A stretch of DNA of 64,000 bases from Candidatus Krumholzibacteriota bacterium (lineage in GTDB: Bacteria > Krumholzibacteriota > Krumholzibacteriia > Krumholzibacteriales > Krumholzibacteriaceae). The stretch spans positions 18,418 to 82,417 of the forward strand of contig JAFGCX010000001.1 of assembly GCA_016932415.1 (NCBI GenBank), written 5' to 3'. The stretch's first letter is position 1; every line of letters begins with the position of its first letter. The notes beneath the pieces were generated by a model. That model had not been told where the DNA came from. It saw only the letters and a program-made list of their open reading frames with translations, and searched no databases. Below are positions 53,497 through 61,075 of this stretch, in pieces. Made by a program: the position numbers and the translations under genes.

Positions 53497-54870
53497 CTAA
53501 ACTGAAATTGCAGTCTCAAATGAATCCTCTTCCTTGTACAATTTCAGTTTATTCCTAAGGGTTCTGACACTGATTCCGAGTTCCATAGCCGCTCTTGTCC
53601 TGTTGCTGCTGAATTTTTTCAATCTTTCCTCTATCATTAGACGTTCAGCTGCGGCAATCGTGCAGCTTTTCAGTATCGCCTCGACTTTTGAAGTCTCGAT
53701 AGAGTTGCTGTTGTTGAACATGAATGAGTCCTCATTGATCATATCTTCCTGACATAGTATGACTGCTCTTTCGATCCAGTTCTCAAGTTCGCGGATATTT
53801 CCCCGCCATGGACAATTCTCAAGCTTCTTGAGAGCTCCCTTGCTCATTTTTTTAATTTCCTTGTCGTTTTCCGCGCAATATATCCGGATGAAATGTTCAG
53901 CAAGAAGAGCTATGTCATCTCTTCGTTCGCGCAAGGGGGGAACTTCGATATTCACCACGTTCAGCCTGTAATAAAGATCTTCCCGGAACCTTTTCTCCCT
54001 TATCTCGGTCAGCAGGTTTTTATTTGTCGTGGAGATGATCCTCACGTTTACAGGTATCGACTGCTTCCCGCCTACCCTGTCGATCTCTCTTTCCTGGAGG
54101 ACTCGCAAAAGTTTCGCCTGGATATGTGGCGGGATTTCCCCGATCTCATCGAGAAGCAGCGTTCCTGTGTCTGCCTGTTCGAACTTTCCCGGATGCACCT
54201 TATGCGCCGATGTAAATGAGCCTTTTTCATGTCCGAACAGTTCGCTTTCGAGAGTACCTTCCGGAATGGCGGCGCAATTTATCTTTACAAAAGGTTTGTC
54301 CTTACGGCCGCTCATCGAATGGATCCTTCGCGCGACCAGTTCCTTACCCGTCCCGTTTTCTCCCGTTATCAACACTGTCGCTCTTGTATCGGCTATCATG
54401 TCGACCGTGTCGAGTATCTTTTCGAGTTTCTCCGATTTCCCGATTATCCCACCGCCGGAGGGTTTATTGTCGAGTTTCCTCTTGAGATCCCTGTTTTCCG
54501 TTCTCATTGAAGAAAAATTGAAGGCGTTCTTGATCTTTATGTTCAGTTCGTCGATGGTGAACGGTTTCTGAATATAATCATACGCTCCGAGCCGTATGGA
54601 TTCCGTCGCTTCTTCGACTGATCCAAACCCCGTCATGATTATCACGATAGTATCAGGGCAGCGGTTCTTGATGATCTTCAGCAATTCGACTCCCTCACCC
54701 TTCTCGGGAAGCCTTACATCCGAAATTACCAGGTCGTACTCGGTGTTTTCGATCTGCTTCAACGCCGATTTCACGTTCGATACGGCGTCCACCTTGTACT
54801 CCGAGAGCACGTCAATCAGGAACTCTCGCGTCATGTCCATATCTTCTACCACAAGAATCTTCTTTTCCAT
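53497..54870 (-). CDS. NtrC-family response regulator (FlgR-like)
   Basis: Sigma-54 activator with an intact receiver (VVED, phosphoacceptor D51, QKPF), AAA+ domain (Walker A GENGTGKE, Walker B TLLLDEIGEI) and a Fis-type helix-turn-helix (TRAAMELGISVRTLRNKLKLY). The sigma-54 contact loop is GSFTSA at 217-222 instead of GAFTGA. It lies 24 nt after a cytoplasmic kinase gene and just before fliA, the arrangement of flagellar FlgS/FlgR or FlrB/FlrC systems. The pairing with the kinase is inferred from position. Confidence 0.88.
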   Translation of the reverse strand: MEKKILVVEDMDMTREFLIDVLSEYKVDAVSNVKSALKQIENTEYDLVISDVRLPEKGEGVELLKIIKNRCPDTIVIIMTGFGSVEEATESIRLGAYDYIQKPFTIDELNIKIKNAFNFSSMRTENRDLKRKLDNKPSGGGIIGKSEKLEKILDTVDMIADTRATVLITGENGTGKELVARRIHSMSGRKDKPFVKINCAAIPEGTLESELFGHEKGSFTSAHKVHPGKFEQADTGTLLLDEIGEIPPHIQAKLLRVLQEREIDRVGGKQSIPVNVRIISTTNKNLLTEIREKRFREDLYYRLNVVNIEVPPLRERRDDIALLAEHFIRIYCAENDKEIKKMSKGALKKLENCPWRGNIRELENWIERAVILCQEDMINEDSFMFNNSNSIETSKVEAILKSCTIAAAERLMIEERLKKFSSNRTRAAMELGISVRTLRNKLKLYKEEDSFETAISV

Positions 54871-54894
54871 TTTCCAAAACCCCCGACTTCCTTG

Positions 54895-55677
54895 TTATTC
54901 TGTTATGACTGACTTTTCTTTTATTCTTACCAGGCTTCCAACACCCTTTTCGGAGCGTACTTCGACGATGGCATTCATTCTCGACGCTACCGCGGCTACA
55001 AGATTGAGCCCGCAACCGATATGCGACGTCTTGGTGCTGTAAAGTATTTCTCCCGCCTTCATCACTTCACCGCGGTCCATACCGCACCCATCATCCTGAA
55101 TCTCTATGATCCATCCATTATTCCCCGCATTTTCCGGATCCTGCGGCCCGACAAAGACCTTTACTCTTCCAGTCCCATCCATCGATTCGATAGAGTTCCT
55201 GAAAATGTGAAGCATCATCTTCCTGAAATCATGCCTGTCTCCATCGATCTCCGTTCCCTCGATAATATTGATTTCGAGTTCAGGAGCGATGATGTCGATC
55301 CCGAACATCTCAATAGCGCTCTTCCAGGCGTTCCTGACAAGCAGATTGAGATCAAGTCTTTCAAGTGTGAATTTCTTTGCCATCCGGTATGTCTCGAAAA
55401 CGCTGAGAAACCCTTCAAGGCTTCCTATTCCTCTGCTGATATTGCTGATCCACTTTTTTCCCTTTGTGCTTACGTCATCTTCATAGTTCAGGAGTGATGC
55501 ATACCCCTTGATGCTCATACAATGGTTCCTGATCTGATGGATCATCAGCGAAAGAAGCCTGTCAAGATCTTCAAGCTTTCCAGCTCTGGTTATATCGATG
55601 CTGTCACCGGGATCTTTGCTGTGAATGGTAATTTCTGCCATTCCCCCCGTTTGCGCATCCTGACAGCTTAAAGGCAT
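54895..55677 (-). CDS. Cytoplasmic histidine kinase (FlgS-like)
   Basis: A 260-residue soluble kinase without membrane helix or obvious sensor domain. The H-box reads MIHQIRNHCMSIKGY: His is present but the usual Glu and Pro of HEIRNPL are Gln and His. The ATPase domain has the N-box HIFRNSIESMD, DDGCGMD and GCGLNLV. The ATG at 55677 has AGGAGGG upstream; a longer reading upstream would run through a terminator hairpin. Its likely partner is the NtrC-type regulator 24 nt downstream. Kinases of this build (FlgS, FlrB) sense flagellar assembly. Confidence 0.82.
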   Translation of the reverse strand: MPLSCQDAQTGGMAEITIHSKDPGDSIDITRAGKLEDLDRLLSLMIHQIRNHCMSIKGYASLLNYEDDVSTKGKKWISNISRGIGSLEGFLSVFETYRMAKKFTLERLDLNLLVRNAWKSAIEMFGIDIIAPELEINIIEGTEIDGDRHDFRKMMLHIFRNSIESMDGTGRVKVFVGPQDPENAGNNGWIIEIQDDGCGMDRGEVMKAGEILYSTKTSHIGCGLNLVAAVASRMNAIVEVRSEKGVGSLVRIKEKSVITE

Positions 55678-55710
55678 GTTGCTTCCCTCCTTACGATTCC
55701 AGATCACCGA

Positions 55711-55750
55711 TAAAAACATGGAAAGAGGAAATTTTTTCTCTCTTTCCATG
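55711..55750 (-). terminator. Intrinsic terminator upstream of the flagellar-type kinase gene
   Basis: A perfect 11-bp inverted repeat (CATGGAAAGAG at 55717-55727 with CTCTTTCCATG at 55740-55750) is followed on the minus strand by TTTTTA. It stands 34 nt before the kinase start and 243 nt past the preceding gene's stop, so it may be an attenuator or the end of a short RNA. Confidence 0.75.
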
Positions 55751-55830
55751 AACGGCAGAGGGCAATTAATATGCCTTTTCCGGATCTCTCGGACTGCTGG
55801 CAGGCAATATTTTCCTAATTTGATGTCTGA
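55711..55830 (-). ncRNA. Possible short leader RNA ended by the terminator
   Basis: Between a promoter (55837-55866) and the terminator a transcript of about 120 nt is predicted. It can form a closing stem (AATATtGCCT with AGGCATATT, one bulge) around a small TCCG/CGGA hairpin, followed by the terminator stem. No open reading frame of note lies in it. It may be an attenuation leader of the kinase operon or a free small RNA. It matches no riboswitch class that I recognise. Confidence 0.35.
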
Positions 55831-55836
55831 TAATTA

Positions 55837-55866
55837 ATTATAGGACTGTTTCCGTAGTGATTTCAC
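55837..55866 (-). promoter_or_regulatory. Candidate promoter upstream of the leader
   Basis: Minus strand: GTGAAA (55861-55866), 18-bp spacer, perfect TATAAT (55837-55842), in the 316-bp gap between the regulator at 55994 and the kinase at 55677. Two TCAGGAT-type elements at about 55922-55929 and 55963-55970 lie upstream and resemble half of the dyad at 36720-36736; nothing else is recognised in this gap. Confidence 0.5.
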
Positions 55867-55993
55867 CGTGATTTTCCTCAGGGGATGGACTTTTCTGATC
55901 GTTGGCATATCCTGCCGGGACTCAGGATGAAAGAATATCATCCATCTGTCGGTATGGTTTTTATTCAGGATCATCTTCGACGCCGCGGGCATA

Positions 55994-57361
55994 TCAATCG
56001 TATCCGTACATCTTTGTCTTTTCGCGCAAAGTCTGCCTGCTTATTCCGAGTATCCTGGCAGCTTTTGATTTGTTCCCGTCCGTCTCATCAAGGGTCTTGC
56101 AGATGAGAATCTTTTCCATATCTTTTATGCTTATCGGGTACAATCTGTCTATACCTTCCGGGCCTGGACCATCGGTACCTTCTTCGAGCGCCATTATCTC
56201 CGACGGGATATGTTCGGGAAGGATCTCCTTTTCAGCTTCGAGCAATATCGCCCGTTCGATCACATTTTTCAGTTCGCGTACGTTACCAGGCCAGGAGTAT
56301 CGCATCAGATGTTCCTCGACTTCCGGGTTGATCTTGTCGATCTTCTTCTTGAACTCCTTGCTGAAGACCTCGATAAAATGGTTTGCTAAAAGGGCAATAT
56401 CTTCTTTCCTCTCCCTGAGGGGGGGCAGGTATATCGGGATGACCTGCAACCTGTAGTAGAGGTCATTGCGGAAATCTCCAGCCTGAATAGCCTTGAGAAG
56501 GTCCCTGTTCGTGGCGGCGATTATCCTCGTGTTCACCTTCATGTCCTTGACGCCGCCGACTCTTCTGAAAGTCTTGTTTTCCAGGACCCTGAGCAGCCTG
56601 CTTTGAAGAGTGATACCCATTTCACCTATCTCGTCGAGAAATATCGTTCCTCCTTCGGCGAGCTCGAAAAGTCCCTTTTTCCTCGTTTTGGCGTCAGTAA
56701 ATGCCCCCTTTTCGTGGCCGAAAAGCTCGCTCTCAAGAAGAGATTCGGGAAGAGCGGCGCAGTTTATCTCCAGGAAAGGCATACCTTCGCCTTTACTGCT
56801 TTCATGTATCGCCCTGGCGACAAGTTCCTTCCCCGTTCCGCTCTCTCCCTGTATCAGGATCGTGCTTGCCCTGCTTTCTCCAATCTTTATCACCGTCTCG
56901 AATACAGATCTCATCACCTTGCTTGTCCCTAGAAAATTATTAAAATTATACTCTTCCTTCTCTTTTTTCTTGATCCCGTCGAGCTCTTCCCGGAGCCGCC
57001 TGTTCTCGAGGGCATGCCTTATCGCTATTTTCATCTTTTCAAGCTGAAACGGCTTCAGAAGGAAATCATAGGCGCCATTCTTGATCGCTTCGACCGCCGT
57101 CTCCACCTCTCCGTACGCCGTCATCATTATTACGGGGATCTCTTCATCTTCTTCCCGCAGCTTCTTGAGTACCTCTATCCCGTCAGTATCGGGCAACTTA
57201 AGGTCAAGGATCACGAGATCTGCCGGTTCTTCCCTGAAAAGGTCGATACCCTTCTCGCCATTATCAGCTTCTGACACTTCATATCCCTGGTTTTTAAGCG
57301 CTTCTCCGAGCGACCATCTTATAGCTTTCTCATCATCGACGATCAGTATTCTACCTGGCAT
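55994..57361 (-). CDS. NtrC-family response regulator with GAFTDA loop
   Basis: Sigma-54 activator of 455 residues. Receiver: VDDE, phosphoacceptor D53, LKPF. A short coiled linker leads to the AAA+ domain (Walker A GESGTGKE, Walker B TIFLDEIGEM) and a Fis-type helix-turn-helix (NKSKAARILGISRQTLREKTKMYGYD). The sigma-54 contact loop is GAFTDA at 219-224; the fifth residue, normally Gly, is Asp. The gene begins 11 nt after the hybrid kinase at 57373, its probable partner. Confidence 0.9.
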   Translation of the reverse strand: MPGRILIVDDEKAIRWSLGEALKNQGYEVSEADNGEKGIDLFREEPADLVILDLKLPDTDGIEVLKKLREEDEEIPVIMMTAYGEVETAVEAIKNGAYDFLLKPFQLEKMKIAIRHALENRRLREELDGIKKKEKEEYNFNNFLGTSKVMRSVFETVIKIGESRASTILIQGESGTGKELVARAIHESSKGEGMPFLEINCAALPESLLESELFGHEKGAFTDAKTRKKGLFELAEGGTIFLDEIGEMGITLQSRLLRVLENKTFRRVGGVKDMKVNTRIIAATNRDLLKAIQAGDFRNDLYYRLQVIPIYLPPLRERKEDIALLANHFIEVFSKEFKKKIDKINPEVEEHLMRYSWPGNVRELKNVIERAILLEAEKEILPEHIPSEIMALEEGTDGPGPEGIDRLYPISIKDMEKILICKTLDETDGNKSKAARILGISRQTLREKTKMYGYD

Positions 57362-57372
57362 CTTTTACCCTT

Positions 57373-59451
57373 TCAGGAGACCCTCTCTGCTTTGTACGGT
57401 CCCGCCGCGGACATCAGCCTGCGCGGGATCTCCACGATAAAGACAGTTCCCGTCTCTTCTCCATTCTGATGAAATATCCTGCCTCCATGGCTCTCTATTA
57501 TCTTTCTACTTATAGCGAGTCCCAATCCTGTCCCTTCTGACCTTGTCGTGAAAAAAGGGTTATAAAGTTTATCGGCTATATCCTCCGGTATTCCTTTTCC
57601 TGAATCGGATATCTCCATTCGAATGAATACCGGGTCATCAGATTCCTTAAGGGAAACTGTTAGATATCCCCCTTCGCCGCATGCCTGGATCCCGTTCATC
57701 ATGATATTAAGCATGACCTGTTTGATCTGGTTCGCGTCAATGAAACAAATATCGTCATCCAGGCCTCTTTCGAATCTGGTCTCGACCCTTCTCTCTTTCG
57801 CCTGGTCGGAGACCAGCATCATCGCGTCATCGACAAGATCGCATATCGATTGTTCCGCCGGCCTCGGTATATCAGGCCTTGCGAAATGAAGAAGGTTCTT
57901 GATAATATCATCCAGTCTTTTTATCTCATCAAGGATCACGGTGAGATATTTTATCTTGCTCGTTTCACCCTGCAGCTGTTCTTTCAGCACCTGTGCCGTC
58001 GTCGCTATTCCGGTCAGGGGATTTCGTATCTCATGGGCGACTCCGGCCGAGAGTTCTCCAAGCGACCTGAGCCTGTCAGATCTTCTCAGTTCTTCCTCCA
58101 TCAATTTCTGTACGGTAAGGTCCTCAAAGACAGATACGATCGCCGTACCGTGATAATCATCGATCACTTTTGTCGAGTTAAGCCTCACCGGGACAGGTTC
58201 TCTTCCTTCGATTTGAAAATGGGCTTCCATCGAGGAACTCTTGTTGTCATCCTTCACCAGGTATTCGAAAAGGCTTTCGCTACCGAAGGGGTTCCTGAAG
58301 AGATCGTCGAAGCAGCATTCTTTATCGCGGATCTTTCCCATCAGCTCTTTAGCCCTCGCGTTCTTGAATACCACCTTTCCCGTCTTGTCCGTCTTGATCA
58401 CTCCGCTGTTGATATTGTCAAGTATCGTCTCGTTGAAGTGGGTCAGGTCTCTCAATCTGCTGATCGTGATAGCGTTAGCTACTTCTTCAGAAAGGATCGT
58501 CTGGATCGTATTGATGAAATGATAATCGTTGAGATAGGCCTGCCTTGTCGCGTATGCTTTCTTGATCAGCAGAAACCCTACCCAGCGTCCCTTGTAAATT
58601 AGAGGAACGACCGTATCGTTCCAGGGAGATCTCATTCCCAGGCAGGTCGTCACATTGCCCTCCCTGCATCCGTCCAGGGAGAATATCTCGGGCTGAATCA
58701 TATCCCGATCCTGGGCGTCGAGCAGAACCCCTTCGACCTCGGAAAGCAGATCAGTCTCTATACCGTAGGAAGTCCTGACCTTCAGGGTCTTCCCGGAATT
58801 GCTGAACATCAGTAGGGCCGTGCCTTCGGCATCGAGATACCTGCAGAGAGCCATAAGGAACCTGTCGAGCGAATCGCTCCAGTCCTCGTTGGAACTTATA
58901 TCCCTTCCCATCTGGTAGATCATTTTCAGGCGCGTTACATGTTTTTTTAACGCCTCGTTGGCTTCGGCCAGTTCTTCGTTAGTTCTCAGAATTCTTTTCC
59001 CGAGTTCGCTTTTGCTTTCTTCCAGTTTTTTATTCGCGGTCTCGAGTTTTTTTATAATGCTGGCGTTTTCCCTTATCATGAGAAGATTGCCGTAGGCGGC
59101 GTCCACTACTTCAGCGATCTTAACCAGATCGAAAGGCTTGAGCAGATAATCGAAGGTATTGAGCCTGAGAGCTTCAATCGTCGAATCGAGAGAGGCGAAC
59201 CCCGTCATGATTATGCATCTGGTCTCAAAATGATCCTTCTTGATCCGGGCGATCAGTTCAAGCCCGTCAAGATCGGGAAGTTTCAAATCGATAAGGGCGA
59301 CATCGAATCCTTTTTCCGACAGCAGTTCCAGCGCTTCAGCGCCCGATCCGGCCGAAAAGGTCTCGTATCCCCTTTCCGTGAGGAATTGCTCGAGTATTTC
59401 CAGGACCGATTTTTCATCATCGACGATGAGTACTGTGCCTTTTTCCGCCAA
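57373..59451 (-). CDS. Hybrid sensor histidine kinase (REC-GAF-PAS-HisKA-HATPase)
   Basis: Soluble kinase of about 692 residues. In order: N-terminal receiver (VDDEK, FDVALIDLKLPDLDG, LKPF), a coiled coil (about 130-180), a GAF domain, a PAS domain (ILDNINSGVIKTDKTGKVV), HisKA with HEIRNPLTG, and the ATPase domain (NIMMNGIQA, DSGKGIPED, GTGLGLAIS). The start is set at a TTG (59451) with AAGGATG upstream, because the in-frame GTG at 59502 lies upstream of the -10 of a very good promoter. Its receiver may take input from another kinase; output probably goes to the regulator just downstream. Confidence 0.85.
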   Translation of the reverse strand: MAEKGTVLIVDDEKSVLEILEQFLTERGYETFSAGSGAEALELLSEKGFDVALIDLKLPDLDGLELIARIKKDHFETRCIIMTGFASLDSTIEALRLNTFDYLLKPFDLVKIAEVVDAAYGNLLMIRENASIIKKLETANKKLEESKSELGKRILRTNEELAEANEALKKHVTRLKMIYQMGRDISSNEDWSDSLDRFLMALCRYLDAEGTALLMFSNSGKTLKVRTSYGIETDLLSEVEGVLLDAQDRDMIQPEIFSLDGCREGNVTTCLGMRSPWNDTVVPLIYKGRWVGFLLIKKAYATRQAYLNDYHFINTIQTILSEEVANAITISRLRDLTHFNETILDNINSGVIKTDKTGKVVFKNARAKELMGKIRDKECCFDDLFRNPFGSESLFEYLVKDDNKSSSMEAHFQIEGREPVPVRLNSTKVIDDYHGTAIVSVFEDLTVQKLMEEELRRSDRLRSLGELSAGVAHEIRNPLTGIATTAQVLKEQLQGETSKIKYLTVILDEIKRLDDIIKNLLHFARPDIPRPAEQSICDLVDDAMMLVSDQAKERRVETRFERGLDDDICFIDANQIKQVMLNIMMNGIQACGEGGYLTVSLKESDDPVFIRMEISDSGKGIPEDIADKLYNPFFTTRSEGTGLGLAISRKIIESHGGRIFHQNGEETGTVFIVEIPRRLMSAAGPYKAERVS

Positions 59452-59491
59452 AACCACATCCTTAAATGAGGAAAGTACGTTTTCGGTGGCA

Positions 59492-59521
59492 ATTATACGC
59501 ACAGGATATTCTATATTTCAA
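59492..59521 (-). promoter_or_regulatory. Candidate sigma-70 promoter of the hybrid kinase-regulator pair
   Basis: Minus strand: TTGAAA (59516-59521), 18-bp spacer, perfect TATAAT (59492-59497). Start of transcription near 59485, about 34 nt before the TTG start of the kinase. Confidence 0.65.
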
Positions 59522-59523
59522 GT

Positions 59524-59569
59524 CAAAAGGCATTGAATGATAAGTGGTTTCGCGCGATCGATATCATTC
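59524..59569 (-). terminator. Possible terminator after the FliT/FlgN-like gene
   Basis: An 8-bp inverted repeat (GAATGATA 59535-59542, TATCATTC 59562-59569) with an inner TCGCGCGA is followed on the minus strand by CCTTTTG. It includes the stop codon of the upstream gene. The long loop and short T-run make it weak. Confidence 0.35.
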
Positions 59570-59863
59570 GACGAGCTTTATGCGGGAGAGTTCTTCTGTC
59601 CTTGTGAAGAGTTCCTCAAGCAGGATATCTTTGATCTCTTCATCTATATCGAAAATCTGATGCGTTATTTCCCTTGCCTTGCTCTGAAACAGGCTGTCGG
59701 TCAAACCTTCATCCTGCAGGTCGAGTATTGAACATATCTGCGCCGTAAGAGTTTCACGTTCGGCAGTGAGGTTTTCCATAAGATCGTAGTTCTTCTCTTT
59801 CAGTGCTCTGAGCTGTCTGCCGCAGATATCCAGAAGCCTGTTATATAAAAATATTACTTCCAA
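59564..59863 (-). CDS. Small helical protein, FliT/FlgN-like
   Basis: A 99-residue, almost wholly helical, acidic protein with heptad-like spacing. The pattern of a first helix (YNRLLDICGRQLRALKEKNYD), then LMENLTAERETLTAQI, resembles the FliT/FlgN class of flagellar export chaperones, which vary greatly in sequence. The start is a TTG with GGAG 4 nt upstream. Supporting context is a sigma-28-like promoter just upstream and flagellar-type regulators downstream. Assignment rests on resemblance and context only. Confidence 0.5.
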   Translation of the reverse strand: MEVIFLYNRLLDICGRQLRALKEKNYDLMENLTAERETLTAQICSILDLQDEGLTDSLFQSKAREITHQIFDIDEEIKDILLEELFTRTEELSRIKLVE

Positions 59864-59906
59864 CTCGCTCCACCCGATTTAACTGAACATTTCGAAGACG
59901 TACAGT

Positions 59907-59933
59907 TATTCGGATGAATCCGGGAAAGCTTTA
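59907..59933 (-). promoter_or_regulatory. Candidate sigma-28 (FliA) promoter
   Basis: Minus strand: TAAAGCTT (59926-59933), exactly 11 bp, then TCCGAATA (59907-59914). The FliA consensus is TAAAGTTT-N11-GCCGATAA; the match is 7 of 8 and 5 of 8. It lies in the 109-bp gap before the FliT/FlgN-like gene and the window encodes FliA. Confidence 0.5.
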
Positions 59934-59972
59934 CGGAATTCGTATTTTTGAGTGAGAACCACTAGCGGGAGG

Positions 59973-60332
59973 TCATTTCAGAGTCCTGTTGATATATGTT
60001 GCCAGTATATCTCTCGATGATTCAGGGATAGCGGTGAAAAAGACGGCGATCCTGTATTTCACAGGCTGAGGAGCCTCATTTTCCGGTTCGATACGCACGA
60101 CGACGCCATCGAACGAAACGATACTCTCCCCTTTCCCGTCGTCTCCCGCGGCAGGAATAGCAAGCCCCATGCGAACTCTCGTCATCAGTTCCATATAATG
60201 AGGTATCTCGAAATAGACGCCATTGGAACTGATATTCAGCGTTCTGCCGCTGACTTCGCCCTCTGACCCTTCGATTACGACCGGAAGGTCAATATCGACG
60301 CGCGGCGCTTTCCTTCTGTCTTTGACACTCAT
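59973..60332 (-). CDS. PilZ-domain c-di-GMP receptor
   Basis: A 119-residue single-domain PilZ protein. The c-di-GMP binding elements are both present: RRKAPR near residue 6 (RxxxR) and NISSNGVYFE (D/NxSxxG). There is no membrane segment or partner domain. Situated beside flagellar-type genes, it may be a motility brake or an adaptor of the YcgR/DgrA kind; the GGDEF protein at 43.5 kb is a candidate source of its ligand. Confidence 0.88.
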   Translation of the reverse strand: MSVKDRRKAPRVDIDLPVVIEGSEGEVSGRTLNISSNGVYFEIPHYMELMTRVRMGLAIPAAGDDGKGESIVSFDGVVVRIEPENEAPQPVKYRIAVFFTAIPESSRDILATYINRTLK

Positions 60333-60434
60333 TCAGATAACCCTGACTTTTTGGTTCCTGATCGATCATGGAGCATTTCAACTCTAAAAAAGAAAAGAAT
60401 CTGCGGAATACATCACTGCACTCCGTTTATTCGC

Positions 60435-60530
60435 CTAGCGTTTCTTTTTCTTATGACGATCCTTGCGAAGTCTTTTCTTCCTCTTATGAGTGGCTATTTT
60501 CTTTCTTTTTCTCTTCTTACCACTTGGCAT
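60435..60530 (-). CDS. 31-residue AURKAIP1/COX24-type ribosomal protein
   Basis: A micro-gene of 31 codons starting MPSGKKRKRKKIATHKRK; 19 of 31 residues are Lys or Arg. This closely resembles the AURKAIP1/COX24-domain proteins of Bacteroidota, relatives of mitochondrial mS38 and mycobacterial bS22, which bind the decoding region of the small subunit. It lies downstream of hup and its terminator. The ribosome site is poor (GGAT). It is easily missed by gene finders because of its size. Confidence 0.8.
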   Translation of the reverse strand: MPSGKKRKRKKIATHKRKKRLRKDRHKKKKR

Positions 60531-60584
60531 ATTGCATCCAATCCATTAAACGGCCAATATCGGGATCTTAGTTATCCTAATATA

Positions 60585-60615
60585 AAAATCCGTTCACAAA
60601 TTGCAAACGGATTTT
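60585..60615 (-). terminator. Intrinsic terminator of the HU gene
   Basis: A perfect 10-bp inverted repeat (AAAATCCGTT 60585-60594, AACGGATTTT 60606-60615) reads on the minus strand as a hairpin running into TTTTTATATT. It starts 33 nt after the HU stop and precedes the 31-residue gene. Confidence 0.75.
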
Positions 60616-60647
60616 ACATGAAAAACTGTTTCATTTTCCTTTCGAGC

Positions 60648-60923
60648 CTATCCGTTGACCCTGACCTTCAACTCATTTGAAGCCTTGAAAAACGGGACAA
60701 GCTTGGCCGGGACATCCACGGACGAGCCGGTACGCGGATTCCTTGCTTTTCTCGGGTTACGGCTTTTGACCTTGAAACTGCCAAAACCCCGCAGTTCCAC
60801 CTTGTCACCCTCAGCCAGGGCTTTACAGACATTTTCTATTATAAGATTAACGACGACGCTAGTGTCCTTTTTGCTTAGCCCTGTATCCTTTGCTATTTCC
60901 TCGACAAGATCTGCCTTAGTCAT
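60648..60923 (-). CDS. hup: HU-family DNA-binding protein
   Basis: Nucleoid protein of 91 residues. It starts MTKADLVEEIAKDTGLSKKD, contains the GFGSFKVKSRNPRKARNPRTG segment that includes the DNA-binding beta-arm with its Pro in RNPRTG, and ends in KASNELKVRV. GAGGGAGA precedes the ATG. HU and IHF cannot be separated securely; the sequence looks closer to HU. IHF/HU bending would also be relevant at sigma-54 promoters here. Confidence 0.95.
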   Translation of the reverse strand: MTKADLVEEIAKDTGLSKKDTSVVVNLIIENVCKALAEGDKVELRGFGSFKVKSRNPRKARNPRTGSSVDVPAKLVPFFKASNELKVRVNG

Positions 60924-61004
60924 TTTGTTTCTCCCTCATAGAAACGAATGTCCCACAATCGAGCCGACAACATGGAAAGACATCTACCTTCCACCTTGTT
61001 ATAT

Positions 61005-61033
61005 CTTCTATCACAGGGGCAACTTGTTGTCAA
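61005..61033 (-). promoter_or_regulatory. Candidate sigma-70 promoter of hup
   Basis: Minus strand: consensus TTGACA (61028-61033), 17-bp spacer, TAGAAG (61005-61010) preceded by TGA as an extended -10. Leader of about 75 nt. Confidence 0.55.
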
Positions 61034-61075
61034 AAGAAAAATTACTAAATCGTAATTTTATTTTTATGCCATGAT

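Noticed and set aside
59452-59502. Longer start of the hybrid kinase at GTG 59502
   Set aside because: It would lie upstream of the -10 box of a near-consensus promoter and has no ribosome site.
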